Source of the DNA: CAVRUF01 sp963716005
Lineage (GTDB): Bacteria > Actinomycetota > Thermoleophilia > Gaiellales > Gaiellaceae
Direction: 5' to 3'
DNA length: 64,000 nt
Assembly (NCBI GenBank): GCA_963716005.1
Contig: OY970285.1
Location: 1,798,001 to 1,862,000 of the forward strand
Each line of letters starts with the position of its first letter. The first letter of the stretch is position 1. Under the pieces are notes generated by a model. The model was not told the origin of the DNA. It did not search any database and saw nothing but the letters and a program-made list of their open reading frames with translations. Position numbers and translations under genes: made by a program. This document shows, one piece after another, positions 1-8,971 of the stretch.

Positions 1-1339
1 GCGCAGCCGCGACGTCGCCGTCTTCAGTCGAATCCGGGCCCTCCTGGTCGTCCAATCCTTCCGCGGGCCCTGATACCTCACGCCGAAGGCCCGACCAGCC
101 GCCCTGCGATACCTCGCGCAGCTTGTTCAGCGCGGCCTGCGGGACGATCCCGACGATGAACGCGAATACGAGCAGGCCGGCCGAGTCGTTGACGAACACG
201 AGGTCGAGAACCCAGGCGAGGATCACGACGGCGACGATCCGAACGCTGATGTCGCTGTATGACTTCGGGCGCAGATCTCTCCGCACGTAGCCGCGCAGGA
301 GCGCGAACAACGCGAAGAAGTACGCGCCGAGAAACGCGAACGCGGGTGCGGTTTGCCGCGGTTCGAAGAGCTCCGCGATCGTGTCCTCGTTGTCGACGAG
401 ACCAACATCCGGATTGAGCAGCACGAGCAGCCATCCGAGCATGATCAGTACCGTCGCCACAAAGATCGGTGTACGGCGACCCGGCTGCAACCTGCTCGAT
501 CGCCCGGGACGTTCACGCCCATAGATCTCATCGATCTGTCGCCCGTACTTGGCGTCGATGTCGAGCGATGTCTTCATCGTGCGGTCGAGCCTGAAGATCT
601 GCTGCTCGAACTTCTCCCGCAAGGTGCTCATCCGGTCGCGGTCGAATTGGTAGAACATGAGCGCCGGCAGGAGTGACGCGACCGAGATGAGGACGAGCTG
701 CATCGTCCGGCAGACGAGTGTCAGGTAGTCGACGGTGGTCGCGTTTCCGTCCGTGATGTCCCCGACGACCGCCTTGACGTTCGCGCCGTAGTAGAGCGTC
801 ACGGCCGGCACCAGGAGGCAGAACGTCAGCACGACCAGGAAGGTCAGCACTTGCAGCGACAGCGCGGGCAACTCTCCGAGGAATGCCCGCAAACGCGCCT
901 TGCCGCTGTCCGAATTCAGGGCGACCACGCAGAGCGGGAGGAGAACGAGAACCGCTCCGGCGATCCAGCCCCAGGTCCCCAGCCAGTATCCCAAGAGGAT
1001 CATTCCCGGCACGAGGAACACCCAGAGTGAGAGCAGGGTGTAGTCGACGGGCGCGGGCTGCGTCTGCCGGGTCACTTCGACCTGGCCGGCTCCTTCCGCC
1101 CGTTTCAGGCAGTCGAACGTGCTGCGCGGTTCGTGTTCGACGATTCGGCAGCCATAGGCGGGAAGGACCAGAACCCCGTCATCGCGGCCATGCAACTCCA
1201 GCGGGCCCGCGGTGAGGTTCCGCACGGTCCATGACTCCTCCGACCCCTTGGTCGTGCCTCCACGAGAACCCCGTCCGTTCGCGGTGGCGTCGACGCCAAT
1301 TGTCTTCGCCGCAGGGCCGTCTTCGCGCATTACCGCCAT
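1..1339 (-). CDS. Polytopic membrane protein of unknown function, 3' end outside window
   Basis: The start is the ATG at 1337-1339, preceded by an AGGAGG ribosome binding site a few bases upstream. 446 residues are visible and the frame runs off the left edge, so the C-terminus is missing. After a soluble N-terminal part of about 95 residues there are about eight hydrophobic stretches (near 102-120, 122-142, 165-185, 210-229, 291-309, 332-349, 367-383 and 387-401), with a charged segment at 231-290 between the fourth and fifth. I recognise no family, so this is an inner-membrane protein of unknown role. A dyad at 1366-1385 lies in its promoter region and may control it. Confidence 0.75.
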   Translation of the reverse strand, partial: MAVMREDGPAAKTIGVDATANGRGSRGGTTKGSEESWTVRNLTAGPLELHGRDDGVLVLPAYGCRIVEHEPRSTFDCLKRAEGAGQVEVTRQTQPAPVDYTLLSLWVFLVPGMILLGYWLGTWGWIAGAVLVLLPLCVVALNSDSGKARLRAFLGELPALSLQVLTFLVVLTFCLLVPAVTLYYGANVKAVVGDITDGNATTVDYLTLVCRTMQLVLISVASLLPALMFYQFDRDRMSTLREKFEQQIFRLDRTMKTSLDIDAKYGRQIDEIYGRERPGRSSRLQPGRRTPIFVATVLIMLGWLLVLLNPDVGLVDNEDTIAELFEPRQTAPAFAFLGAYFFALFALLRGYVRRDLRPKSYSDISVRIVAVVILAWVLDLVFVNDSAGLLVFAFIVGIVPQAALNKLREVSQGGWSGLRREVSGPAEGLDDQEGPDSTEDGDVAAA

Positions 1340-1365
1340 GACTGCCCTCCTGTTGGCCGTCCACG

Positions 1366-1385
1366 TTACAACTGTCACGTTGCAA
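1366..1385. promoter_or_regulatory. 20-bp imperfect dyad, candidate operator
   Basis: Read on the minus strand, TTGCAAC and GTTGTAA flank a 6-bp centre (GTGACA); the half-sites are inverted copies with one mismatch. It lies 27-46 bases upstream of the ATG of the membrane protein at 1-1339, where a TetR- or MarR-type repressor would bind. The regulator is unknown and none is encoded beside it. The site is AT-richer than its surroundings. Confidence 0.4.
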
Positions 1386-1416
1386 GGTCAACGGCTCTCC
1401 GGAAGACGACTTGAGG

Positions 1417-2397
1417 TCAGACCGCGGTCGACAGCGACAGGGCGAAGTCCGTGTCGCGGTCGGTCCACCACTCGCGCAGCTCGAGGCCGGCCGCGGCCAG
1501 CTCCTGCTCGACGCCCGAGCGGCGGAACTTGGCGCTGATCTCGGTGTAGAGCTCCTCGCCGTCGGCGAAGTCGACCTCGAAGTCGAGCGCCTCGAAGCGC
1601 ACGGTCTGGTCGGCGAGCGAGCGCAGGCGAACGTCGATGACCTCCTCCGTAGCGTCCCAGCGCGGCGTGTGGCGGAAGCGCGAGAGGTCGAAGTCGCCGC
1701 CGAGCTCGTTGTTCAGGACGTTGAGGATGTTCAGCGAGAACTTGCGGGTCACTCCGGCCGCGTCGTCGTAGGCGGCGACCAGGCGCGCGGGATCCTTCAC
1801 GAGGTCGGTGCCGAGGAGGAACGTCTCGCCCGGATCCATCGTGCGGCGCAGCGCGGCGAGGAACGTCGTGCGCTCGGCCGCGTTGAGGTTTCCGATGCTC
1901 GACCCGAGGAACGCGATCATCCGCTTGCCCCCGCGCGGAAGCGCCCCGAGATGACGCTCGATGTCGCCGACGACGCCGTGGAGCTCGACGCCCGGGTACT
2001 CGTCCGCGAGCTTCGCCGCGCTCGTTCGCAGTGTCGCCTCGTCCACGTCCAGCATCACGAACCGCTCCAGCGACCCGCGCGCGCGGAACGCGTCGAGCAG
2101 GATCCGCGTCTTCGTCGACGTCCCGGCGCCGAGCTCGACGAGCGTGTCGGCGCCCGAGGCGGCCGCGATCTCGCCCGCGCGCTCCTCGAGGATCGCCCGC
2201 TCGCGGCGGGTCAGGTAGTACTCGGGCAGCTCGGTGATCGCGCCGAAGAGCCGCGAGCCCTCCTCGTCGTAGTGCCACTTGGTCGCGATCCGCTTGGGCG
2301 AGTCGGAGAGGCCCTCGCGCACGTCGCGCTCGAGGAGGTCCAGCCGGTCGTTCGGGCCGAGCAGGACTTCGATGGCTGGAGGGGCGGCGATCTTCAT
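1417..2397 (-). CDS. egtD: L-histidine N-alpha-methyltransferase EgtD (ergothioneine biosynthesis)
   Basis: EgtD uses three S-adenosylmethionine molecules to trimethylate the alpha-amino group of histidine, giving hercynine, the first committed step of ergothioneine synthesis in the cytosol. The 326-residue protein has the usual family length. Visible are the N-terminal YDEEGSRLF (43-51) and ELPEYYLTRRE, the SAM-binding loop LVELGAGTSTKT (86-97), and FLGSSIGNL. Its ATG overlaps the TGA of egtB in an ATGA arrangement, so the two are co-translated. No egtA, egtC or egtE is seen nearby. The frame is intact. Confidence 0.95.
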   Translation of the reverse strand: MKIAAPPAIEVLLGPNDRLDLLERDVREGLSDSPKRIATKWHYDEEGSRLFGAITELPEYYLTRRERAILEERAGEIAAASGADTLVELGAGTSTKTRILLDAFRARGSLERFVMLDVDEATLRTSAAKLADEYPGVELHGVVGDIERHLGALPRGGKRMIAFLGSSIGNLNAAERTTFLAALRRTMDPGETFLLGTDLVKDPARLVAAYDDAAGVTRKFSLNILNVLNNELGGDFDLSRFRHTPRWDATEEVIDVRLRSLADQTVRFEALDFEVDFADGEELYTEISAKFRRSGVEQELAAAGLELREWWTDRDTDFALSLSTAV

Positions 2398-3538
2398 CGG
2401 TCGGCGGCGCAGCGGAAGCCGGCGAAGATCTGCCGGCGCATTGCGTAGTCCCAGTTGCGGAACGTTACGCGCGCGACGCTCGGATGGGTGGCCCAGGATC
2501 CGCCGCGCAGCACGACGTACTCATTCCCGAAGAACACCTCGGAGTACTCCTCGTACGGAAACGCCGCGAAGCCCGGGTAGCCGACGAACGGCGACGACGT
2601 CCATTCCCAGACCTCGCCGATCCCGTAAGCGCCTCGGCGCGCGCGGCCCTCTCCCATTCCGCCTCGGTCGGGAGCCGCTTGCCCGCCCAGCGCGCGAAGG
2701 CCTCGGCCTCGTGGAAGGACACGTGCTGCACGGGCTCGTCGGGATCGAGCGGCTCGTCGCGGCCGAAGCGCGCGACGACGCCCTCGCCCCAGAAGAGCGG
2801 TGCGGTCACGCCGTCGGTGTCGCGCCAGGCGCGGCCTTCCTCGCTCCAGAACTCGTCGTTTCCGTAGCCGCCCGCGGCGATGAACTCGGCGTAGGCACCG
2901 TTCGTGACCGGTCCACGATCGATCGCGAACGAGGCGCACTCGACTTCATGAGCTGGCCGCTCGTTGTCGTAGGCCCAGGCGTCGTCGGTCGTCCCCAGCG
3001 TGAACGTCCCGGCCTCGACGACGATCTCGCCGGGCGCGCCGACGGGCTTCGGGCCGCCGCCCGGATGTGGGCAGCCGGAGAGCTGGATCGTCTGGAGCAT
3101 CGTCTCGCGGTGCTGGCGCTCGTGCTGGATCACGAGCCCGAAGACGAACCCGCGGCGAAGAAGCGGATCGTCCGTCTCGGGGTCGGCGCGCTCCAGCGTC
3201 TCGAGCGTCCGCTCGCGCACGGCGGCGACGTAGTCACGGGCGGCGTCGGGGCGAAGCAGCGGTAGCTCACCGCGGCCGCTGCGCTCATGCATGAACGCGT
3301 CGTAGAGCTCCTCGCCTTCCTCGAGCAGGGGCGGCAGTCCGCCGATCCGCTGGCCGATCCAGAGATCCTCGAAGTGCCCGATGTGGGCGAGATCCCAGAC
3401 GAGCGGCGACTGGAGCGGCGACCACTGCGTCGCGAGCTCCTCGTCGTCGAACGGCGCGAGGAGCATCGTGGTCGCGTGGCGAGCGCTGTCCAGCTCGGCG
3501 GCGACGGCGGTGCGGCTGTACGTGGGCGCAGGGGTCAC
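2394..3538 (-). CDS. egtB: Hercynine oxygenase EgtB, internally deleted and frameshifted
   Basis: EgtB is the iron-dependent sulfoxide synthase that joins hercynine to gamma-glutamylcysteine or cysteine. The N-terminal DinB-like part carries the iron-binding histidines (LVWDLAHIGHFEDLW, His52/His55; HERQHRET, His139/His143), followed by the formylglycine-generating-enzyme-like domain. Reading from the GTG at 3538, the frame breaks near 2628-2645: RLPTEAEWERAARAE is followed in another frame by AYGIGEVWEWTSS and the normal C-terminus ending IFAGFRCAADR. About 45-50 residues usually found between these motifs are absent, and the total of about 381 residues is short for the family (about 430). 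Either the gene is broken or the assembly collapsed there. It stops at 2394, overlapping the egtD start. Confidence 0.88.
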
Positions 3539-3616
3539 GGCGACCTGGCTCTCTCGGCGCTGGCGAGTGCGCCAGCCTACCTTGCCGGTGGAAACCGCCG
3601 GCAGGCCGAGGCTATT

Positions 3617-3651
3617 CCGGGAGGGACCGGATTCGCGCCGATCCCTCCCGG
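3617..3651 (-). terminator. Hairpin terminator after the secreted hydrolase gene
   Basis: A perfect 10-bp inverted repeat, CCGGGAGGGA (3617-3626) and TCCCTCCCGG (3642-3651), with a 15-base loop. It lies just downstream of the minus-strand gene ending at 3663 and upstream of egtB, so it probably ends transcription of the hydrolase gene. There is no strong U-tract, as is common in GC-rich actinobacteria. Confidence 0.6.
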
Positions 3652-3662
3652 TAGCCGCGTTC

Positions 3663-6600
3663 CTAGGTGAAGCGGACGGTCAGGCTGTGCGACGTGCCGT
3701 CGTCCAGCCGGAGCGTGAGCGTGCGGCAGGTGTTCCGCCAGCTCGACGAAGAGCTCCACGAGTACGAGTACGTGCTGCTCGAGTAGCTGAGCGAGCCGCT
3801 CGCGTTCGACGAGGAGCCGATCGCCGCGCCGGTGGTGCAGTTCACCTGCTGCGACGTCGGCGTGCCGTTCAGGACACCCAGGCCGTAGTTGCCGCCGAGG
3901 CGGAACTTGACCGCGACGCTCTTGCCGGCCTTCTCGCTCGAAGGCGCCGAGACCCACGTGAACGGCCACACCACGTTGTAGGTGTGCGTCAGCGTGGTCG
4001 TGTTGCCCGCGTTGTCGGTCGCGGTGACCGAGTAGCTGTGCGAGCCGATCGGGCCGGTCGTCACCGTCGCCGGGCCCGAGCACGACGACACGCCCGAAGC
4101 GGTGTCGATGCACGAGTACACCGGGGTGACCGACGAGTTCAGCGCGATGTTCTCGCCCTGCGAAGGCGTCGTGATCGAGATGACCGGACCGGTCGCGTCG
4201 ATCGTGAACGACTTCGTCTTCACGCCTTCCACGTTCCCTGCGTTGTCGGTGGCGTGGAACTGGATCGTGTGCGAGCCGTCGCCGGAGACGACGAGCGGCG
4301 CGGTGTACGCCGTCCAGCCGCCGCCGTCGAGCAGGTACTCGATCGAGGCGATCCCGGAGCCGCCCGCGAAGTCGTTCGCCGAGAGCGTCACGGTCGTCGG
4401 GCCCGAGTAGTACCCGTTCACCGCGGCCGGGCTGAGCGTCGCCTTCGAGGACGGCGCCGTCCCGTCATTGGTGAACGAGAACGTCTGGGTCGTCTCGATC
4501 AGGCCGGTCATGTCGACCGCGCGGAACGTGACCGTGTGCGACCCGTCCATCGGGACCGGGAACGGACCCGTGTAGGAGCGCGTCCCGGAGCCGTCGAGCG
4601 TGTACTGCACCGCCGCAACGCCGATTCCGGCGCCGTCGGAGGCGTTCAGCGTCACCATCGGCGACTTGTAGAACCCGCCGACCGAAGGCGGCGAGAGCGA
4701 GACGGTCGTCGTCGGAGCCGTCCCGTCCACCTTGAAGGACAGGGACTTCGTCGCCTCGACATTCCCGGCGTTGTCGGTCGCGCGGTACTCGAGGAGCCGC
4801 GCGCCGTCGCCGGTCACCTGGAAGGCTCCGGCGTACGTCTGCCAGGCGCCGCCGTCGAGGCGGTACTCGATCTTCTGGACGCCGGAAGCGTTGTCCGTCG
4901 CGGTGATCGTCACCGTCGGGTTTCGCCACCAGCCCAGGTTCTGCGTCCCCGAGAGGACGGCGTTCGAAGCCGGGGCGACCGCGTCGGTGATCGTGACGGT
5001 GAACGAGCCGCTCGAGGAGTTGCCCGCTCCGTCCGTCGCCGTGCAGGTGACCGTCGTGGTTCCGACCGCGAAGCCCGAGCCCGAGGCCGGCGTGCAGGAA
5101 ACCGCCGGGTTCGGATCGGCGTCGTCGGTCGCCGTGGCGTTGAAGCTCACGGGCGTGGATGCGCCGGTCGCCGGCGTCGTGATGTCGGCCGGAACGCTCA
5201 ACGTCGGAGCGACCGTGTCCGGGATGCCCGCGGCGAGCGAAGCCGCGTAGCCGCCCTCGATCGGGAGCTCGATGTTCGAGTCCTTCAGGTCGATCGTGAT
5301 CTGGGCGCCGAAGTTCTGGTTCGCGACGGCGAATCCGTTCAGCGTCCCGACCAGGATGATCCCGATCTGGTGACCCGGCAGGAAGACGTAGTCGTCCGGC
5401 ATGAGGTCCCAGCGGAAGTTGTAGAGCTGGCCGGCGACGAGCGGCGTGGGCGTCGTCAGGTCATCGCGGTTCCTCGAGTCGAGGATGCCGCGGGAGACCC
5501 GCCACTGCGTCACGTTCGTCGTCGCCTTGTTGACGATCCGGTAGCAGGAGTCGAAGTCCGTCGGGACGCTCGGGCCCCAGCAGTCCGTCGCCGCCACGGT
5601 CGAGATGCCCTCGCCGTTTCGGGTCACCTTCTGGAACGCCGTCGGTGCGTAGTCGACGATCAAAGCGCCGAGGGACGTCCCGGTCTGGTTCGCCGAGGCC
5701 TTCAGGTTCATGTACGGCGTGCCGTTGAAGCGCAGCGGTGCGGTCAGCGGCGCCGACAGGAACACGCGCTTGGTGTTCGTCACCGTGTTCGGGTTGTTCA
5801 GCATCGCCGTCTCGGACTGGTTGGTCGTGTCCGTGAAGGTCGTCGTGGCGACTGCGTCGGCCTGGCTCTGCGAGAGCCCGCCCGCGCCGCTCGCCGTGCC
5901 GCGGAGGTAGATCTTCCGCATCGACGTGGTCGTGGACGGCCAGTCGGAGTAGTCCTCGAACACGTCCGGGCCGCGCTCGATGGTCGCCATCGGCTCGCCC
6001 ATGATCCCGTTCGGGACTCCCTGGAGCCAGTAGTCGAACCAGCGGTGGAGCGTGTCCACCCAGACGCCTCGGCGGAAGTCGAACGGATCGACGTGGCCGA
6101 CGCGCCCGAGCCAGAGCTTGCGCGGCACGTTCCGCGCGGCGAGGCCGTCCCACCACTTGCCGAGGTTGTTCATCTTCACGTTGTCGTCCTGCATGCCGTG
6201 CGCTGCGAGGACGGACGCGTGGACGCTCTCGAGGTTGTGCAGGTAGTCGCGCTCGAACCAGAACGGCGTGAAGTCGAAGTTCTCGTCTCCGTCGGTCCCG
6301 TTCAGGACGGTGCGCGTCGCCGCGCAGCCTGCGCGCCGGTCGGGGTTCGTGACCGTGTTGGACAGGCTGGACGGGTAGTTGTTCGTGAACCCGGAGAGCC
6401 CGAGCCCGTTCATGCGCGTGTAGAGGTACCAGTTGGAGATCGCGCTGATCGGGACGATCGTGGTCAGGCCGTCGACCCCGGTCGCGGCCGCCGCGTTCGC
6501 GAGCGTGCCGTCGTAGCTCTTGCCGATCATCCCGGCCTTGCCGTTGTCCCAGTCGGCCGTGACGACGGCGCCGTTCTTGTCGTGGGCGGTCCGCCGGCCC

Positions 6601-7112
6601 TGGAGCCAGTCGATCGCGAGAACGGCGCTGCGATTGTCCGGGGTCCCTCCGGTGACCGGGCAGCCCGTGGAGGCGCCGGTGCCCGCCATGTGGAGCAGCA
6701 TCATCGCGTAGCCGCGCGGGACGAAATAGTTGTCGTAGTAGAGCGGCCAGCGATCGTTCAGCCCGTCGCCGTCGGTGTCCCCGATGCACTCGGAGTCGTT
6801 GCCGCGGCAAAGCGTCGTGTAGTACGGGCTCGCGTCCATGATCACGGGCGACTTGAGCCCGTCCGCGTTCGCCGCCGGGCGCATGATGTCCATCGCGACC
6901 TCGTCGAGAACGCCGTTCGAGTCGCTGTCGAAATCGGCGGTGATCCAGAGGCGTTCGCGAATCGCAGTCGAGTAGTCGAAGACGGGCTGCGTCACCCCGT
7001 CCGTGACGACGATCGACGGAGGATCGGCTGCGAAACTCGCAGCCGGCGCAAGCAGCGCCGCCACTGCAACAGCAAGCCCGGCCCAAAGCCGTGCTCCGCT
7101 AAGTGCTCTCAT
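3663..7112 (-). CDS. Secreted S15/CocE-type hydrolase with HYR and Ig-like repeats
   Basis: The protein has a signal peptide (about residues 1-28, cut after ASFA) and then an alpha/beta-hydrolase domain of the X-Pro dipeptidyl-peptidase/CocE-NonD type. The nucleophile is Ser199 in GKSYDG; an acid in HGMQDDNV and a histidine in GRVGHVDPFDFR complete the triad, and a jelly-roll C-terminal subdomain follows. After about residue 650 comes a HYR domain (TDDADPNPAVSC, TVTCTATDGAGN) and four tandem beta-sandwich repeats with the recurring pattern YxLDGG..Y..P..V..DGSH.. and DNAGNVE. At 1149 residues it is much longer than cytosolic relatives. The repeats suggest attachment to the cell surface or a polysaccharide. 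Substrate could be an ester, amide or proline peptide; the sequence does not decide. Confidence 0.85.
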   Translation of the reverse strand: MRALSGARLWAGLAVAVAALLAPAASFAADPPSIVVTDGVTQPVFDYSTAIRERLWITADFDSDSNGVLDEVAMDIMRPAANADGLKSPVIMDASPYYTTLCRGNDSECIGDTDGDGLNDRWPLYYDNYFVPRGYAMMLLHMAGTGASTGCPVTGGTPDNRSAVLAIDWLQGRRTAHDKNGAVVTADWDNGKAGMIGKSYDGTLANAAAATGVDGLTTIVPISAISNWYLYTRMNGLGLSGFTNNYPSSLSNTVTNPDRRAGCAATRTVLNGTDGDENFDFTPFWFERDYLHNLESVHASVLAAHGMQDDNVKMNNLGKWWDGLAARNVPRKLWLGRVGHVDPFDFRRGVWVDTLHRWFDYWLQGVPNGIMGEPMATIERGPDVFEDYSDWPSTTTSMRKIYLRGTASGAGGLSQSQADAVATTTFTDTTNQSETAMLNNPNTVTNTKRVFLSAPLTAPLRFNGTPYMNLKASANQTGTSLGALIVDYAPTAFQKVTRNGEGISTVAATDCWGPSVPTDFDSCYRIVNKATTNVTQWRVSRGILDSRNRDDLTTPTPLVAGQLYNFRWDLMPDDYVFLPGHQIGIILVGTLNGFAVANQNFGAQITIDLKDSNIELPIEGGYAASLAAGIPDTVAPTLSVPADITTPATGASTPVSFNATATDDADPNPAVSCTPASGSGFAVGTTTVTCTATDGAGNSSSGSFTVTITDAVAPASNAVLSGTQNLGWWRNPTVTITATDNASGVQKIEYRLDGGAWQTYAGAFQVTGDGARLLEYRATDNAGNVEATKSLSFKVDGTAPTTTVSLSPPSVGGFYKSPMVTLNASDGAGIGVAAVQYTLDGSGTRSYTGPFPVPMDGSHTVTFRAVDMTGLIETTQTFSFTNDGTAPSSKATLSPAAVNGYYSGPTTVTLSANDFAGGSGIASIEYLLDGGGWTAYTAPLVVSGDGSHTIQFHATDNAGNVEGVKTKSFTIDATGPVISITTPSQGENIALNSSVTPVYSCIDTASGVSSCSGPATVTTGPIGSHSYSVTATDNAGNTTTLTHTYNVVWPFTWVSAPSSEKAGKSVAVKFRLGGNYGLGVLNGTPTSQQVNCTTGAAIGSSSNASGSLSYSSSTYSYSWSSSSSWRNTCRTLTLRLDDGTSHSLTVRFT

Positions 7113-7162
7113 GTTCCCTCCCCGGGGACTTAAGGCAACTGAAAAAGCTGGCCTTTTCTATC

Positions 7163-7179
7163 ACTTCGCGACGCGAAGT
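7163..7179. promoter_or_regulatory. 17-bp perfect palindrome in a divergent promoter region
   Basis: ACTTCGCG, one central A, then CGCGAAGT. It lies in the 144-base gap between the secreted hydrolase (minus, starts 7112) and the GST gene (plus, starts 7257), where a dimeric repressor could control either or both. A hairpin in the RNA leader is the alternative reading. Confidence 0.4.
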
Positions 7180-7256
7180 CCTAGCCGCCCATTTGGATGG
7201 CTTGCCAGGCTCGGCTCCGCCCCTTCAGCGCTCTCGGCGCGCGGTAGTCTCGCGCC

Positions 7257-7889
7257 GTGCGGCTCTACTACATCCCGACCACCGCTTCGATGGCCCCGCA
7301 TGCGGCGCTCCTCGAGACGGGCGCCGACTTCGAGCTCGTGCTCGTGGAGCGCGACGAGGCCGGAACGAGCTCGGCCGAGTACCGGGCGCTGAATCCCTGG
7401 GGCCGGGTGCCCGCGCTCGTCGACGGCGACCTGCTCGTCACGGAGTCGGCCGCCACGATGCTCCACATCGCCGACCGCTTCCCGGACGCACGCCTCGTCC
7501 CACCGGTCGGAACACCCGAGCGCGCGCGGGTCTACCGCTACCTCATGTACCTCACGAACACGGTCCAGGCCGGGTTCATGCACTTCCTCTATCCGGAGCG
7601 CTACACGAACGACCCGGCAGCGGAAGCGGCCATCCACGAGCGCGAGGGCGAGCTACTCCACGACGCCTTCGACTGGCTCGACTCGGAGCTCGGCGACCGC
7701 GACTGGCTCGTCGGCGACGAGCGCTCGGTCGTCGACATCTACCTGTTCATGCTCGTGCGCTGGGGCCGCCATCTCGACCCGCAGGCCTGGGACCGCCCCA
7801 ACCTGCGCCGGCATTTCCTCGCCACGCTCGCGCTTCCCGGCGTGCGCCGGATGATCGACGAGCACGAGATCGAGATCCCCGACCTCTAG
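7257..7889 (+). CDS. Glutathione S-transferase family protein
   Basis: The start is GTG at 7257 (reads M-RLYYIPTTASMAP). The 210-residue protein has an N-terminal thioredoxin-like half with ALNPWGRVPALVDGD and the ES of LLVTESAA, which binds the gamma-glutamyl group in the family, then an all-helical C-terminal half with the conserved N-capping region DWLVGDERSVVDIYL. Actinobacteria generally lack glutathione, so the true thiol substrate is open. Its TAG stop shares a CTAG with the stop of the convergent gene. Confidence 0.85.
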   Translation: MRLYYIPTTASMAPHAALLETGADFELVLVERDEAGTSSAEYRALNPWGRVPALVDGDLLVTESAATMLHIADRFPDARLVPPVGTPERARVYRYLMYLTNTVQAGFMHFLYPERYTNDPAAEAAIHEREGELLHDAFDWLDSELGDRDWLVGDERSVVDIYLFMLVRWGRHLDPQAWDRPNLRRHFLATLALPGVRRMIDEHEIEIPDL

Positions 7890-8959
7890 GCGTCGTGGGC
7901 CAGCTCGGGCGGCTGGTGCTTGCGCCAGGTGGCGCCGAGGACGAGGCCGAGCACGAGCGTCGGCACGAGCGTGAGGAACCGGTAGACGAGCACGGCCGCG
8001 ACGACCTCCGCGTTCGCGCCGCCGAACCCGATCAGCGCAGTGGTCATCCCGACCTCGACGATCCCGATTCCCCCGGGCGTGATCGGGATCGAGCCGAGGA
8101 GCCGCACGAGCGACCAGGCGGCGAACGCCTCGACGAGGCTCACGTCGTCGGCGCCGACCCCGAGCGTGCGCAGGCACACGACGAAGAGGAGGAACACGGA
8201 GAGGTGCCCGGCGAGCGTCGCCAGCGTGAGCACGTGCCAGCGGCGGCGAAGTAGCCCGATCGTCTGCGCCCGGAAGCGGACGAAGTTCTCGCCGCCCCAT
8301 TTGACCGGCTTCGAGCGGAACAGCCGGCGCACGCGGTTCATGGCGCGCGCGGCGAGATCGCCGGCCCTGCGGGCGATGTCCGCGGTCGAGAGTCCGACCC
8401 CGAACCCGACCGCGACGACGACGAGGATCGCGAGGCCGATCCAGGAGACCGTCTCGAGCAGCGGATGCGTCTCGTTCGCCGTGGTGAGGAGCGCGAGCGC
8501 GATGACCGGGAACCCGAGCAGGACGAACTGGTTCCACACGCCGGTCACGGCGACTGCGAGGCCGACGCTCGAGCTGGCGTAGCCCCACCCGCGCAGCATC
8601 CCGTAGGAGAGCGCCATGCCCACCGCAGCGCCGCCCGGCGCGATGTACGTCGAGGCCGTGGAGGCCTGCGTAACGACGAACGCCTGGCGGAAGTGGAGCC
8701 CCGGCAGCGCGGCCTGCCAGGGCGGCGCGTAGGTCGCGAGGTTGATCAGGGTCGCCACGAAGAGAGCGGCGAGCTGCGCCGGATCGAGCGTCTTGACCGC
8801 GTCCCAGACGTCGCGGTAGTCGGCGATCCTCGGGAGGACGAAGACGAACGTCGCGACGACGACGCCGATCCCGACGGCCATCCCGACCCAGCGGCGCCAC
8901 GACGGAGCTTTACCGCTCTCGGGCTGTCCGGCCGCGGCGGCTGAGGGCGACTCGTCCAC
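7886..8959 (-). CDS. YbhN/LPG-synthase-type transmembrane protein (UPF0104)
   Basis: This is an integral membrane protein of 357 residues with about eight hydrophobic helices. The family signature is the motif SIPITPGGIGIVEVG near residue 285, also found in the flippase half of lysylphosphatidylglycerol synthase MprF and in YbhN proteins; an earlier helix pair has STASTYIAPGGAAVGMAL, the matching half-motif. Relatives act in lipid movement or carrier-lipid chemistry. No soluble synthase domain is attached. It starts with ATG at 8959 and ends convergent to the GST gene. Confidence 0.85.
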   Translation of the reverse strand: MDESPSAAAAGQPESGKAPSWRRWVGMAVGIGVVVATFVFVLPRIADYRDVWDAVKTLDPAQLAALFVATLINLATYAPPWQAALPGLHFRQAFVVTQASTASTYIAPGGAAVGMALSYGMLRGWGYASSSVGLAVAVTGVWNQFVLLGFPVIALALLTTANETHPLLETVSWIGLAILVVVAVGFGVGLSTADIARRAGDLAARAMNRVRRLFRSKPVKWGGENFVRFRAQTIGLLRRRWHVLTLATLAGHLSVFLLFVVCLRTLGVGADDVSLVEAFAAWSLVRLLGSIPITPGGIGIVEVGMTTALIGFGGANAEVVAAVLVYRFLTLVPTLVLGLVLGATWRKHQPPELAHDA

Positions 8960-8971
8960 GCGGGTGGAACC

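Noticed and set aside
3381..7133. Long open frames of up to 1250 codons opposite real genes
   Set aside because: They are rich in Arg, Ala and Gly, have no family features, and lie antisense to genes with clear domains; GC-rich sequence leaves such frames open.
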